Made by a program: the position numbers and the translations under genes. 64,000 bases of DNA from Hirsutella rhossiliensis (lineage: Eukaryota > Ascomycota > Sordariomycetes > Hypocreales > Ophiocordycipitaceae): the NCBI RefSeq assembly GCF_020360975.1, contig NW_025408667.1:9734001-9798000 (forward strand). The letters are read 5' to 3'. Below, piece by piece: positions 23,973 through 37,685 of this stretch; position 1 is the stretch's first letter; each line of letters begins with the position of its first letter. The notes under the pieces are model-generated. The model did no database searches. It saw only the letters and a program-made list of their open reading frames with translations, and was not told where the DNA came from.

Positions 23973-25258
23973 CGTTGGGGGCTGCCTTATGTAAGCTGGT
24001 GCCTGAGGTAACGACAGTGTGTGCTGCTCCGTGTGTGCTGCTCCGTGTGTAATTACTGTCCTGCTCAGTGTGTGCACGCTTCAGTTGCCTGATTAGGCAA
24101 TCAGCTTCCTCTTCCCCGGCCAAGGCGGCAGACGATGGCTTCTTCTCAAGCGACGCAGCAGGGAACGAAGATGAGCAGCTCCGGAGCCCAAAGTCAACAG
24201 CGGGAGCATCACTTGAGAAAACTCACGGGCAGCCGCCTTTATATGTCGAAGACACGGCCTCGGCTGCAGTACCCCCTCCCCTCCCCCAGCCTTGCATTGC
24301 ATGCGCTTGTTTTGTCCATCCAGCCTCGCCCGCCTGCCGGCCGTCCGTGCCTACATGAAACTTACGTACAGTACTCCGTACACACGGCATCGACGGGCTT
24401 GCCCTGGTCAGCCGAGGCCTGGGCTGCGGCGGCTTACCCAGTTACCGAGGAAATGTGGCCAAAGATGCCCGGCATGCCCAACTATCCCAGTGCCTAATCT
24501 CCGCGCAGCCAACGGGGCAAGACAGCAAAGATGAACCGGGGCAACTCTTCCTGCTTCCCTTTTCTTTTCTGGGCCTTGGTTTGCGAGTTTCACACCAAGA
24601 TCTGGTCCCATTACGTCTTAGTTCGGCGATGATGAGCCTGTATTACAGCGCCACCGCATGCAATTATCCGGCCTGTCACACTGCCATAGTCACGGCCCTT
24701 CAAAACCTTCGCGTCTACTCCATGACACTCTTTTATTCAACGCCTGGCCGGTCAACAAGCCAACCACTCTGAGCCAGCCCAAAGCGGGGCCCCGTGGCTG
24801 GGTCGCGCCCATGAAGCACTTAGACGCGGGCACCTTGCTTGCTCCTGATTATCGTTCCTCTCAAGTCAGTTGGCTGCTGGCAGATGGAGAGCTTGGCGCC
24901 TTGCTCATTCAAAGGCTGGCTTCTCGGACCCGAGCCTCCATCTCAAAGAAGAAACCGCCAATCGGCATCCGCCTCGGCGTCAGGGACCAGCCACCACGGA
25001 CCAGCGCCCCTGGTCTAGTAATATTGACGTTCTGATTGCACGCCAACTCTAAACAAACCCTGGATCGCCTGTCCAGTATTGACGCCAAGTCCAGTCCATG
25101 CCGTCCACGTGTCCTGCCTGAATGGTATGCGAACATGTCGGTACATGTCGTGACGCAGAGCCATTTGACCTCCGTTCTCCGTCATACGTGGCATCTGCAG
25201 ATATTGTACAGTAGAATACAAAAGCAATGCAGTCGGTCCGCAAGCCGCCCCGCCCATT
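23973..25258. other. Intergenic between GMC oxidoreductase and SNU114
   Basis: Promoter side of the GMC gene and 3' flank of SNU114. Short tandem CCGTGTGTGCTGCT words occur at about 24020-24050. No supported coding sequence. Confidence 0.5.
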
Positions 25259-28200
25259 TCACCCGTCTCCCAGCATGCCGCTCGCAATCAAGCTCACGTA
25301 AAACTCGGGCTCCAGGAACGTCTTGACGCTCACGTCCTCGCTCAGCCCCTTGCGCCGCCTTGTCTTGAGCATAAAGTCGCGCGCCGTCGCCTGCGTCGAT
25401 GCCGGCTGCAGAGGCCGGAGCACCTGCTCGTTGTCCAACGGGTCCCCGGGCACGATGCTCCAGCTGTCAAATACCATGCTCACCATCGAGCTACCCTGAG
25501 TCTTGATCCGCAGGTCCGTCTCGAATCCAAAGCTGTCACTCACAGGCACCAGTCCGTTGACTCGATAGAGCGGCGTCCCGGCCACGGGGCCGTCTGACAG
25601 CACGTGTCCTCGCCGGCGCGCCAGCACGTTGTAGACTTCCATGTACGAATCTTCCGGACCTGTGACCGAGACCGAGTACAAGGGCTCCATCAGGCGCGGC
25701 GATGCCATCAGAAACGAAGAGTAGCATGCGCGACGTGATGTCGGAATCATCTGGCCGCCGCCTCTGTAGATGGCTTCACTGGCCAGCGTGACGTCCGTCA
25801 CTTTGAATTTGGTGTTGCGAATGGCTGTAGGTCCCAGATAAGTCAATAAAGAGTCGTCGTGGAGCACATCATCTGTGTAAGCCAAAGGGGGAGCGCGGCA
25901 GCTTACGTTCTTCGCACAGAGGCCCTTCGCGAGTGGCCCAGCTGAAGCCCTGCCGAATAGACTCTCGCACGGAGCTCAGGAGCTTCTTGTCGACCTGCCA
26001 GCAAATAGCCGTCAGTTATGCGCTTCGACACACGGAAATGCAAGCCCTTCTCACCTCTGTGGGCAGCGTGTCGTCCTGTAGAACATTGGGCCCCCTGTCG
26101 TCCGGGCCAAACGCCCAGATGCTCCTCGCAGCCAGCTTGTCCCATGCGTGATGCTCTTCAAAGTACTTGGCCGTCTTGCGCACGGGATCCTTAATCTTGA
26201 CGACTCCCGTCTCAATGTCGGTCGCGATGCCCTTTTCCAGCTGCTCAGCCACCATGGTGACCCTGTTCTTCTTGTTGGGAGTGATGGCGTAGCACTTGGT
26301 CGCCGACGTCTCCACCACCGTCTCGCAGAAGCGCGTCACGGGGTCCGACACTTTGATGTCCATGTCAGCGTACAGGCGGCGCAGGTCATGGAGGACGCAG
26401 TCCATGTAGAGCTCGCCCGTCCCGAGGATGATGTGCTCGCCCGACTCCTCCACCTTTGTGTCGATGAGCGGATACGACTTTTGCACCTTGCGCAGCCCGT
26501 CGAGCATCTTGGGCAGCTCCGAGGGGTTGACGGGCTCCACGGCCAGCTTGAGCACCGACTGGGTAAAGTGCGTCACCGGCCGGAAAATGTGCGCGTCCTC
26601 GTCGTCCTGCAGCTTCGTAGCCACAATCGTCGCCGACTTGACGATGAAGTTGTCGACGCCGCCCAGGAGCACCAGGTTGCCGGCCGGCACCCCGTCGGTG
26701 GGAATGTTGTACCTCGTTTCGGCAATGAGCACTTCACCAATCGACGCGGCCGTCATATCTTCCTCGTCGTCAATCGAGTACCCCTCGCCGAGAACCCGGA
26801 CCGCCATGCCCGGTCGCGCGGTGCCGCTGAGCACGCGGCCAAACGAGTAGAAGCTCTTTGCGTCAGCCGTGTTGAACAGCTTGGTGACGTGCACCACCAG
26901 CGGGCCGTCCTGGTCACACGACTTGATGGACGCGGCAATCTTGGTGTCAAGCGGGCCGGTGTAGTGGCGTTCCAGGAGACGCTCGGCGCCCTGGCCCGGA
27001 GACGGGATGTGCCGCACAATCATGTCGACGAAGCTCGTGCAGGGGCCGAAGAACTGCTCGCACACCAGCTTCAAGATGACCCCGGCGTCGGCTTTGTACT
27101 GAGAGGGCCTCAGCTCGATGCCCAGCGGGGTCAGCACCTGCTTGAGCCGTGCAGGGCTGTCGGTGATGGAGTGGGTGAAAATCTTGTAGATGGGTTCCAA
27201 GACAAAGTGAACAAAGGACCTTGGGGCCTTTTCCTCGACGGGCTTGCGGGTGAAGCTGCGCTTCTTGGGGTTGAAGTAGATGTCCCCCCACAGCCGCTTG
27301 GCGAGGTCGTCGGCGTTGAAGTTGCCATACTTGTCGGTGTACATTTGTGCAAACGACGGCAGCGTGAAGCACCAGCCGAGGTCGGTGCATGCAAAGAGGA
27401 CATTGCCCTTTTCGGGACTGATGCGCTTCGAGACGGCCGTCGAGGGCGAGGCGTTGGTAATGACGGTGTTTACCTCCTCGACCACGTGCTTGAGCTTGAA
27501 GTAGGCATCTTTTGGGGGCAGCTTCAGTTCGAGTACTAGGCGGTCCATCTTGTTGATGATGAGGGTGATTGGAATATCCTCGAGGACGGCGTGCTTGATG
27601 ATTTGCTCCGTGTTGACCTGCACGCCCTCGACGACGTCCACAACCAGACACAGGCCGTCAACAAGGCGCAACGCAGTTGCTATCTCGTCGGCAAAGTTGA
27701 CGTGGCCGGGGGTGTCGATGAGGTTGACGAGGTGCGACTTGCCCTTGCCGCTCTGGAGGACCAGACTCATGGGCGAGGCCTTGATGGAGATGCCGCGCTC
27801 GCGCTCCATGATGTGGACGTCGGTATAGCGCAGCTGCTCGTCGCGCTTACGGCCCGTCTTCTTGTCGAGTCGGTCGGCAATGTCGTGCGTCTCCATGACA
27901 AGCATATCCATGAATGCTGTCTTGCCGTGGTGGAGGTGGCCAGCGAGAGCGACGTTTCGCGTCTGATTGGGAAAGTTCATGAGGTCCGTCATGAAGGCTC
28001 GGTCGTAGAAGACGGGGGGTAGGTCGGCTTCCTCGATGGTAAACTTTTTCACCTCGACGGGGGCGATGATGGGGGCAGTGAGGGGCAAGGCATCCACCTC
28101 TTCGACGCGGGTCTCGACGTCGGCGCCGTACACCTGCTCGGCGGTCGGGTAGTACTGCTTGTCCTCGTGGAGGATGACGGCGTTGGAAGGGCCCTCTGTC

Positions 28201-28455
28201 GCAGGTTAGATGAAGAGGTTTGCAGCTGGAGCATGGGGGAGCCGACCGTCAATATCCATGAGCTCGTCACCCGGAACGGCTTCGCCGTGCTCGTCGTCGT
28301 AGACATAGTCGCCGGCATCAACGCCCGCCTCGGAAGCCTCTTCAGATGCGGCGGCCTCTTCGCCGATGAAGTTGCCGAACCTGCCATGATCAGTCAGTCG
28401 AAGTGCTCCGTGGATGTGGGCAGGCAGAGGCGCACTCATCGTAGAGGTCGTCCAT
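25259..28455 (-). CDS. SNU114: U5 snRNP GTPase Snu114 (EF-2-like splicing factor), five exons
   Basis: Minus-strand exons 28455-28436, 28380-28247, 28195-26055, 25994-25907 and 25824-25259 join to 982 residues (yeast 1008, human EFTUD2 972). The first exon encodes only MDDLYD plus two bases. The acidic N-terminus is followed by a G domain with GHLHHGKT at about 137-144, DTPGH at about 212-216 and NKMD at about 266-269. Then come EF-2 domains II-V, including [16 protein letters not shown] and the [14 protein letters not shown] segment. GHLHHGKT is the Snu114 form of the P-loop and separates it from ribosomal EF-2. Snu114 acts with Prp8 and Brr2 in the nucleus to drive spliceosome activation and disassembly. 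Introns are 51-77 nt; intron 2 has a weak GTCGGC donor. Confidence 0.96.
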
Positions 28456-29171
28456 GTTGACGGCTTTGCTCGACGGGAACGAGGTTGAGATTTGAGCCTT
28501 GCGCACTTTCTTTGGAGCGTGGGGATGAGCGGGTGCTTACAAAGCGGCAAGGCTGCGATCACCTGCTGTCCGCGTCACGTGCGAAAAGGCATGACCAGGG
28601 ACGGGCGGATAAATGAATGTTAGTTGGGCTCGAATTTGTCCGCCCCTGGTCTGCCGTGTGAGAAACAGAGGAAGAGGTCAAGTGTTGGATCAAGTATGTG
28701 GCTCCCTTCTCCTCGCCCCAAAAAACTGGTCCTTTTGCACCCCTCTTTGCCCCTACTGGCCCCTTCCTGCTGGAATACTGTAGCTGTGAGGAAACCACTA
28801 GGTTGTGCAGGCAAAAGTGAAGTGACACCCCAACAGAGGACCTGATATTATTAATAGTGGACCCTATATGCCATGGAGGTGCTGGTGGCAGCTGACAGTA
28901 GCCTCTCCTGCGACCACTGCTGCCACTGCTGCCACTGCTGCCACACATCACCTGGTGGAGCAGGAAGGACCACTACAGCGGAGTAATACACACTCAAATT
29001 TCTATTCGTACATTATTCCAGAGAGCATCATCCTACACACAGCTTTTTGACTCTACCTTTTGGGCTCATCCGTCCGATCCTCATGAGGTTTCCACGTTAG
29101 GCAGGCCGCAGAGCCTATACCTACAGTCGCCCGTCGCTGCCGCCCCAGCCGCAGTCGCCAGAACCAGAACC
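28456..29171. other. Intergenic upstream of SNU114
   Basis: Contains the SNU114 promoter and leader. A run of TGCCAC triplet-type repeats lies at about 28905-28943. No supported coding sequence until the ATG at 29172. Confidence 0.5.
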
Positions 29172-29197
29172 ATGGACCGGCCAAGTCCACCCCATCC

Positions 29198-29205
29198 GCC
29201 TCTCC
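29198..29205. repeat. hAT target-site duplication, left copy
   Basis: GCCTCTCC, repeated exactly at 33829-33836 across the element. Confidence 0.9.
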
Positions 29206-32200
29206 TAGGGCTGATATTTGAAGATTTTGAAGTCGAATCGGCCTCGGGACCCTTGAATTGAATGAAGCCGAATCGGGTAAGGTCTTCAAATTCGACGAAT
29301 CAAAAATCAGGAGTCTTCATTCAATTCATTCATAAAAATTGTGAATGAATGGCGATATGGTCGAAACGTAAGGCGAAAAAATTATCACCCGCTTCGCGGC
29401 CAAGGGACATACAGGAGGAAAGGGTCAATACCCGAAGCCACCCACCAAGGGCCTCTTCCTGTTCTTCCTCGGCAGGCTCACATACACATCAATAAACAAG
29501 CTGCTTTGACCCCATCATTAAGGGGTTTGCCCCGCGCGGACACGGTAACTTCGAGTTCGGCCGCGCTTGTGATGACGCTCTGCGTATTTAAAAGTCTGTT
29601 GTGCGTGTTTCAGTTGGATTCCACCGTCCACACTCCACTGGCAAAATCCTAGTCCCGCGCCGCCCGCGTCTGGCGGGGGCGTCGCTGGGGAAATCGAGGC
29701 GAAGGACGGCAGTTAGGGCGTCCATATATTGTGGTATAACGACCCTAACAGTGCCTGATACGCCACCGTTTCAGCAATCTTGCCACCCTATACGGAGTAT
29801 TAAAAAACACCATGAAGCTCATGAACAGTGCCATTTTATAATGCACATGATTTAAATGTAGTGCCGCTCGAATGTTCTGGATTTTCTCGTTCGGATGATA
29901 TAACCCTCGATAGTTACATGTCGTTAACATTTGCTCAAGAAATGCCACATCATCTTGAAGGCAATCAATGGATAGCCCATTTTTTGGTTGGAATACTACA
30001 TTTCAAGCACATATTAAGCTCGGCAACCCATATTCTGGATATATAATATAATAATTATACCGCTGTACAGCCCCCAGCAAGCTGATTCGAAAAACGCGTT
30101 CAGATCCTCAACATCTCAATACTGCGCGAACAATTGGAAGTGACACGAATCGAGTCAGCTCGCGATTTGGAGGCTGTTAGGGACTTATCTACTCCTCGAG
30201 CCCAATATGACTGCTACTTGTTTGTCCATACAAATTAGCCGATCAGGAAGTACCGAAAAATCTGCATGATAAGGATATATTGTGCCAACTAGCCGCGTTC
30301 AGACGCGTTATTTCCGCTCAGTTGACCACCTGTTAATTCTACTGCTGTCGGAAAGACAGGGTCGTCAGCCCATCCACCTTTTGCCTGCGTGGCGCAACGG
30401 TCTTCGCGACAACTGCCACGACATTATTTTACCACGACCTCGCCTAATTCCTGCTTCGATATTCCGACAGCGGCTTCGGATCAGCCCCCGAATCAACGCC
30501 CTGACCGACGACCTATCCTACCCGTTCAACCCCGACTCCTTGACACTTTATTGTGGTTTATTTGGTGTCGTTCCGACTACCTGTGTCGCGTCCATTCTCG
30601 AGCCTTTCAGCCAAGATCAGGTAAAACTTCATTACTCTCCAATCTACCCTCCTTATTTAATTACCTTACGAGTGGATAGCTAATTATAACATGATACGTA
30701 GTATGGCCCTGCTGAAACAAAACATCTGCCGCAGCGAATTTCTTTGCTCCAAGGACCCGGCGTAAATTGCCAACGCAGAATTATGCCCGCATCGAACGTC
30801 CTCAATTCAACCCTCGGAATCCCGCGCGCGCGCGCGCTGATTCTAGCGCAACTCCGGCTCCTTCCTCTCCTCTTCCAACTGGCGAAGATACAATTGTCTG
30901 CGCGCCCCCGGGTCATCCTGACTGTGAGTCAGATGATGACATGCCCGACGCGGATACACCAGAGCCGCCATTGAACAGTAGTCATATGACGCTCGCAGAG
31001 AAAGCCGGACTTATCAAGAAGTGGGCCGACAACAAACAAAAGCATGTTCGCAAGAAGAGAGACAAGAACAGCCACGTCTATTGGTATATGCAGAGGAAGC
31101 TATAGACAGAAGCTTTTACTCAGAGGATAAGGATGGGCCGAAGATCTTCCAAGAGTTCCGGTGGACTTGTATAGAGTGCCTTCAAAATCCCAATACTCTT
31201 CGAAAGAGATTCCAGGTCCTCGAATCGAACCGCCGAGGGTTACCTCTGGCATGGGAGACCATTTAAAATCCACGGTATTACGAAGGAATCTCACCACGCT
31301 CGAATTAATGGATACGGCCGCGCCATTGGTGGAGGAGATTATACAGAGGCAGACGCATGGAGCGGTCGACCTAGGCAGAGAGCAAGACTCACGGCAAAGG
31401 AGTCTATCCGCCGGTGGTTTGTAAAACACCGACAACCCTTCTCTGTTGTCGAGACTCCTGCTTTTCAAGAGATGTTCTTGGCTCACAACACAACATGTGT
31501 GTACAGGAGTCGTATAACGTTACGCAATCATATATATACAGACTTTGTCGAACGCAGGAGAAGCTGAAGATTGAGCTTGAGTACAATTGTGCCACCATCT
31601 CGTTCACCCTTGATATCTGGACAGCACCGAATCAGGTGCCCATTTTCGCCATTATTGCGCACTGGATTACACCGGGTTTGAGGAGAGAGAGAAGTTATTG
31701 AGTTTATTGAGCTCAAAAGATCTCACACTGGCAAACAATTAGCTGAGATAGTTGAGAGGACGCTTGAGGAGCTCAGGCTCAAGCCTAAGCTTCTCGCCAT
31801 TACGGGAGACAACGCCGGCAATAACGGCACGCTCTGTCAGTCTTTGTACGATTCTCTCAAGACCAAATTCGACGACAAGGTGAGCCCAATAGGAGGCCCC
31901 GCATGCGCTTTCACGGCAGGAAGAGTTGGATCCGCTGTCTAGCTCATATTACCTCGCTCATTTGTGAGGGCGTCTTGCAAGATCTCAAAGCAGGCACAGC
32001 GAAGGAAGCCAAGAAGATGCTTGACAAGTGGGACGAAGAGAATAAAAGCAACAACTACACCATTCCGGGAGACTCTAGTCGAAGTGGGATTGCCAAAATC
32101 CGCCTCCTCAATCTCTGGATGTTGAGATCCGGGTCTAGGGAGCAAGACTTCAAAAGCATGCCGCGCACGCACTACCGGAAGCCAACCTACGATGTCGACA

Positions 32201-33828
32201 CTCGCTGGAATTCGGCCTACGACATGATTGACCAATTCCTCGAGCTTGAGGCAGAGTATACTGAGTTCGTTGATACTCACCCGCAAGTCAAGTGCCTCCT
32301 GCCCTTATCAGAAGAGATTGTCGCTCTCTATCAACTGCGGAAGGTTCTGAAGCCGTTTAAAGACCACACTCTGAAAGTCTCCGAAGTTATGCCGCCGATC
32401 TCACAAAGTCTCGATATCTATTGGGATTTGGAAGCTCTCCTTGATGATGTAGTCGAAGGAGTTGGCGACTTTACAGACCTTGATATGTCCATTCGAGACG
32501 CCTTCTCGAAGGGCAAAGCAAAACACGTTACTTATATGAAGAAGCTTGACGATCAAATGATGCTATTCGCAGCTCACATCCTGGATCCGCGTTATAAAAC
32601 TCACCAATTGGAAATGATGATACCGGATCAATACTCTGAGATTATGGCTAAAGTCAAGAAGTATTTCAAAACGGAGTGGCCGGAGCTAGCAGCATTGAAT
32701 GCCACAAACTCAACTATGAGCCAATCCAGACCAGCTGAGCGTCCTCAAGGAGTCTCCATTGCGCAATGGAGAGCCATCCAAATGAAGAAGGCGAGGGAGG
32801 CGGAGACGGGCGCGGCGATCCCTATTTCGGAGCTTGAACGGTGGCTTGCAGCTCCTCGAATAGAGTTCGACGAGTCTATTGCAAAGTCTCCAGACTTCCT
32901 ACTGAAGTGGTGGAAAGAACACAAGGTCGAGTGGCCACTTTTGGCTGCGGCGGCGCGTGATCTTCTCTCTGTCTCTGGCTCTGAAGTTGACGTGGAACGC
33001 CTCTTCAGCGGTTGTAGAGACGAATTCGGTATCCGCCGTCACGCCTTGAAGGCAGATACGGTGCAGTACTAACACTTTTACGGAGTGCTTATACTCAGGA
33101 AGATAAGATCGATCAGGCGTTGATCAAGGCGGCCATGGAGTATGACATCCTGCCCTTTGCCAATAGTATTATTTGGAGACCAGACCACATTCCGGGCAAG
33201 CTGGAAGATGGTATGTATGGATATACCCTCATTATATATGTAGGTATATGCTAATCTGTGTTCAGGCGAGAATCCTCCTCAACCTCTTCCTCCCACCGAG
33301 GCTCCCACCGAACCCCCTACCCCAAACCTCCTGCATCCCAAGCCGATAAGTCTGCGATATCAACCCCCTGTCTAGATACAATGGAGGCTTCGGAGGATTG
33401 GGGCTCTAAGAGTGTAGCCGTGTACAGTGGCGGATTCGAACGCGTTGTACCGACGTATTTTGAGGATTCGGCAGAGCTTTGAAAGTGCTTATTTTCAGTC
33501 GATTTGCCTAGGACAGGCGGATCAGTATTTATGTAAGTTAATTTTTGTAGTATTCGGGATTATCGACTTCTTAGAAGGCTATAACTTAAAACTATATACT
33601 ACTTATTGGCGTTTTGAGGCATCTTTGCAATCGCTCAGGTACACACCAAATTCACTTCGTTTAGGGATCCTTCAAACCATTCATGAATGGCCTGAATTGG
33701 CCCAAACCCAACTTGAATCGCGAAAATTGGAGCTTGAAGATTTTGAATCAAGATCCAAAAAATTCAATTCATTTGATTCATCCTTCATTCAAAATCTTCA
33801 AAATCTTCACCTTCGTCTATCACCCCTA
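29206..33828 (+). mobile_element. hAT-family DNA transposon, 4623 bp, with complete ends
   Basis: The left end reads TAGGGCTGATA and the right end TATCACCCCTA, which form short imperfect inverted repeats of the TAGGG type usual for hAT elements. An exact 8-bp GCCTCTCC duplication flanks them, the hAT hallmark. Sub-terminal GAAGATTTTGAA and TTCATTCAATTCATT words recur in both orientations within about 150 bp of each end. The interior carries a frameshifted hAT transposase on the plus strand. The section 29340-30700 has no recognisable coding content. Confidence 0.92.
30767..33375 (+). pseudogene. hAT transposase, inactivated by several frameshifts
   Basis: Coding fragments lie in changing frames: an acidic/proline N-terminus with a basic KHVRKKRDKNSHVYWY stretch (30767-31105); a BED-zinc-finger-like FRWTCIEC piece (to about 31266); a region with FTLDIWTAPNQVPIFAI (about 31560-31690) and ITGDNAGNN (about 31795), typical of the hAT RNase H-like core; then an uninterrupted 389-codon frame 31903-33072 with WIRCLAHITSLI, DVDTRWNSAYDM and the C-terminal hAT dimerisation motif (SGSEVDVERLFSGC). 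A further shift after 33072 leads to LIKAAMEYDILPFANSI. A likely intron at about 33210-33265 and a short Pro-rich tail follow, with a stop at 33373-33375. At least four frame changes make the protein non-functional as read. Confidence 0.85.
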
Positions 33829-33836
33829 GCCTCTCC
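33829..33836. repeat. hAT target-site duplication, right copy
   Basis: GCCTCTCC, identical to 29198-29205. Confidence 0.9.
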
Positions 33837-33962
33837 TCAAGGCAATTCCGGCGGCAGGGCGGCGTCACGATCGGACACCTTCTCGGTGGCCCTCCTCCAC
33901 GACGACAAGGTATGTTGCAACGCTTGTCGTTTTGTGGAGTGCCATGTTTGAACTAACAGCTC

Positions 33963-34490
33963 CTGCGAGGACGCCAGGCTTGATTATCTCCCGCGATGGA
34001 CGCAGCCGTCCTGTTCTTGTTTTCTTTCTCCCTCAAGCTCTATTGCATCCCAAGATGGACCAGCAAGTCAAGTCATCCAGCCCGTCAATCCAGCCTCTCA
34101 TCCATACAGCCCGTCCCATCCATATAGCCCGTCGTCCAGCTACTCCATCAAGCTAATTAGAATAGAACTTTTATTGTGATAAAAATCTCGCTTATAACGC
34201 CTCCGCTCCCGCCGCCGCCGCCGTCGCCGCAGGAGCCGCACTGGACGCAAGCGGGCCCCGAACCCGAGGAGTCAAGGCATGTTGCAACGCTTGTCGTTCT
34301 TTAAAGTGCTATGTTTAAGCCAACTATAGACCCTTAGCTCACTCGACGGCGAGAACGCGGCCGTGATAACCCGGGGGGAGGGGGCCGTCGGTGAAAAGCG
34401 CCGGATTATATTCCAGATCGAAATTGGGAGACAGGGTGCCGCTGTTGTCCTTACGGCAGTCGTAGTTGGAATTGGCAGATGACAAGGAGG
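33963..34490 (+). repeat. Dispersed duplicated block, copy 1 (partner inverted at 49.05-49.56 kb)
   Basis: From CTGCGAGGA onward this sequence matches the reverse complement of about 49050-49555 over some 500 bp, including the WTQPSCSCFLSPSSS coding stretch, a (C)CATCCATACAGCCCGTC repeat tract, the AGCTAATTA..ATAGAACTTTTRTTGTGATAAAA segment and the Pro-rich frame that follows. Identity falls away after about 34480. It shows a segmental duplication in inverted orientation about 15 kb apart. Confidence 0.8.
34202..34482 (+). pseudogene. Decayed copy of the 93-residue membrane-protein gene at 49 kb
   Basis: Aligned with the intact copy at 48975-49317 (minus), the start codon is ACG instead of ATG. 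The Pro-rich first exon ends in the same GAGGAGTCAAG before an intron-like segment 34277-34337 (GC...TTAG). The second exon keeps SLDGENAAVI and FQIEIG but then reaches a TGA inside the region that is transmembrane in the intact copy. Loss of the ATG and the early stop make it a pseudogene unless another start is used. Confidence 0.6.
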
Positions 34491-35323
34491 AATCAGTTTG
34501 TAAATACCAAAAAAGGGGGGGGAAACATACAGCAGCCGGCGTTCGCTGGTCGTTATCGACCTAATTACTAATCTGCCACCTGCGTGCTCGTTAAACTCAG
34601 ATCGAGACGGGTCCTGCTTAAGAGGAGAGTAGGAGACTCGGATACCGTCGGAATGAGCCGCCGTCAGTGACGCAGAATCCAGGTTCAGCCAAGATTACCA
34701 CTTACTCGACGTCTGCCAAGAGACTTGTGTTTCTGCTTGTGAATATTACGTGGACCCGTCGTTGATACCCAAGATGACGTCGAACCAGAACGTGGCTCAG
34801 GAATTAAATAGCTCAACGTGTGTCTCTCGGAAACAGGCGATGACGAAGTGGCACTTTTGAAATACCTCAACTCTGGCGACTCCATCCCAAGCCTGTAGCT
34901 GCTAAAGAAACAGAGGCCGTTTTCGACCAAAAAAAAGTCCAGTCTTTATTTTCATCGCGGCCCCTTTGGCTAACCCTCCGAGCTGCATCGTTCTTTTTAG
35001 CGTCCCGCGTGTTTGCCGGCATATTAATTACTGTACAATGTAGAGCTCGCGTCTCTCGGACGAGGGGCAGCGAAGTGGGGAAGCAAAACCGCGTGGAAAA
35101 TCATTAATAGTGCATCTCCCATGTTCGGCATGTTAGCTACTTCGTACCCACGCCAAAAGGGGCATCGTGCATTGCCTTTCTTACCTCATAGAAACCTCGT
35201 CTCCCCTCCCCCGCCAAGGCCTTCCTCAACCTTCGCTGCTACATATCACCTCTCCTCTCTCCCTCGACGCCCGGCACTCGCATCCGCCTTCTCAACCACC
35301 CAGCTGCCGCCGCCGCCATCATC
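34491..35323. other. Intergenic upstream of ERG10
   Basis: Holds a short 81-codon minus frame (34685-34930) without recognisable motifs and the ERG10 promoter. The leader just before 35324 is C/T-rich, as is common for highly expressed fungal genes. No other supported feature. Confidence 0.5.
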
Positions 35324-36702
<1,379 letters not shown>

Positions 36703-37685
36703 CTCGACGTCGCGCGCCGATCCTCGCAGGTGCCCAGGCTGTGACGAGGGGAGGTGTAAAGGATGCAAGTAGGTCGACGAGGAACTGGCTTCGCAAGCAG
36801 TCTGACCACGTAAAAGAGGTGGTGAATGTGGGTCATCGAGGGTCAAAACGGAAGCCATCAACGATACGCCGCATAATAGGAGTGGGAGTAATCTCAGGGC
36901 ACACAGGCTTCTCTCCTGGTTGGGCATTCTCGTCGATACATCTAGACGTGTCTATTCACGACCAAGCAGGACAGGGCAGAGCCAGCATACATAGCAATCG
37001 TTTAATTCTCTGATTCTTCCTATCCGCTCCATGACGCATCAACAAGGACACACAAATCCCGCCGTCCTGTTGCCAATGAGAGACGGGAAGAAACCAGGCG
37101 TTGTAGAGACCTGCGCGTCCGACGATGCAGCAACTGAACGCGAGACCTGCAAACGCACAAAACTGCCGAAAGAAAGAAGACAAGAAGGCGCGCAGGACCC
37201 CGGACCATCCATCCATCCCTCATGTACGTAAACCTCGCATCCGGTGTCCCGGGGGAAGGGGGGAGAAAACGCAAAGCGTCCAAGTCTCGATGCCCTGGGT
37301 TGAAATCCAACCCCCATGCCCCCCCATCCTATTCCTCGCTTCCACGTCGACAGGACGAAGTCGGAAGAAAGTCATCGGCTTCTTGTTCGACTCCACATCA
37401 TCTCAGTTTGAGCAACAGAATGGGGAGAGCGGGGAGAGGGCGCCGCGCTTGAAAAAAAAAAATAGTAATAAAACAACAAGTGTAAAGAAGTTTGGCGCTT
37501 CGTAGCTGAAAGAAAGCTCGACGAGTCGTAGTCAGCAGGACCTCAACTGCCATGAACCAAGTTCCCAGCGCAGACCAAGGGGCGAGGAAACAAACGCGAT
37601 CAAGAAGAGGCATTCAAGGGGAATCAAAAGCCAAGACCTCCGCCACGCTCGAGCATGCTGGCGCCCCGAAGCACATCCCCGCCGC
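36703..37685. other. Convergent 3' region between ERG10 and SIN3
   Basis: Both neighbours end here, so it should contain two 3' UTRs. An A-run at about 37450-37461. No supported coding sequence. Confidence 0.5.

Larger units (their letters stand above)
29172..34179 (+). pseudogene. Small Pro/Ser-rich gene split in its first exon by a hAT transposon
   Basis: An ATG at 29172 starts a proline-rich frame (MDRPSPPHPP) that runs straight into the hAT target site at 29205. After the element and second target copy the same frame resumes at 33837 without a stop and reaches a GT donor at 33910. An intron-like segment 33910-33959 (GTATGT...GAACTAACAG) follows, and its phase fits an open second exon that starts at 33960 and ends at a TGA at 34177-34179. 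The second exon is rich in Ser/Pro with HPYSPS repeats. The matching frame in the copy near 49.4-49.55 kb is also open. No family recognised. The interruption by 4.6 kb should abolish expression of the normal product. Confidence 0.5.

Noticed and set aside
26148..27539. 463-codon plus-strand frame opposite SNU114
   Set aside because: Antisense shadow of a highly biased coding exon; no independent motif.
31205..31232. GGTTCGATTCG on the minus strand resembling a tRNA B box
   Set aside because: No A box at the right distance and no cloverleaf; it lies in the hAT transposase region.
33053..33090. TACTAACAC branch-site-like string after the hAT frame stop
   Set aside because: No donor and acceptor pair restores the downstream frame convincingly; a frameshift explains the break as well.
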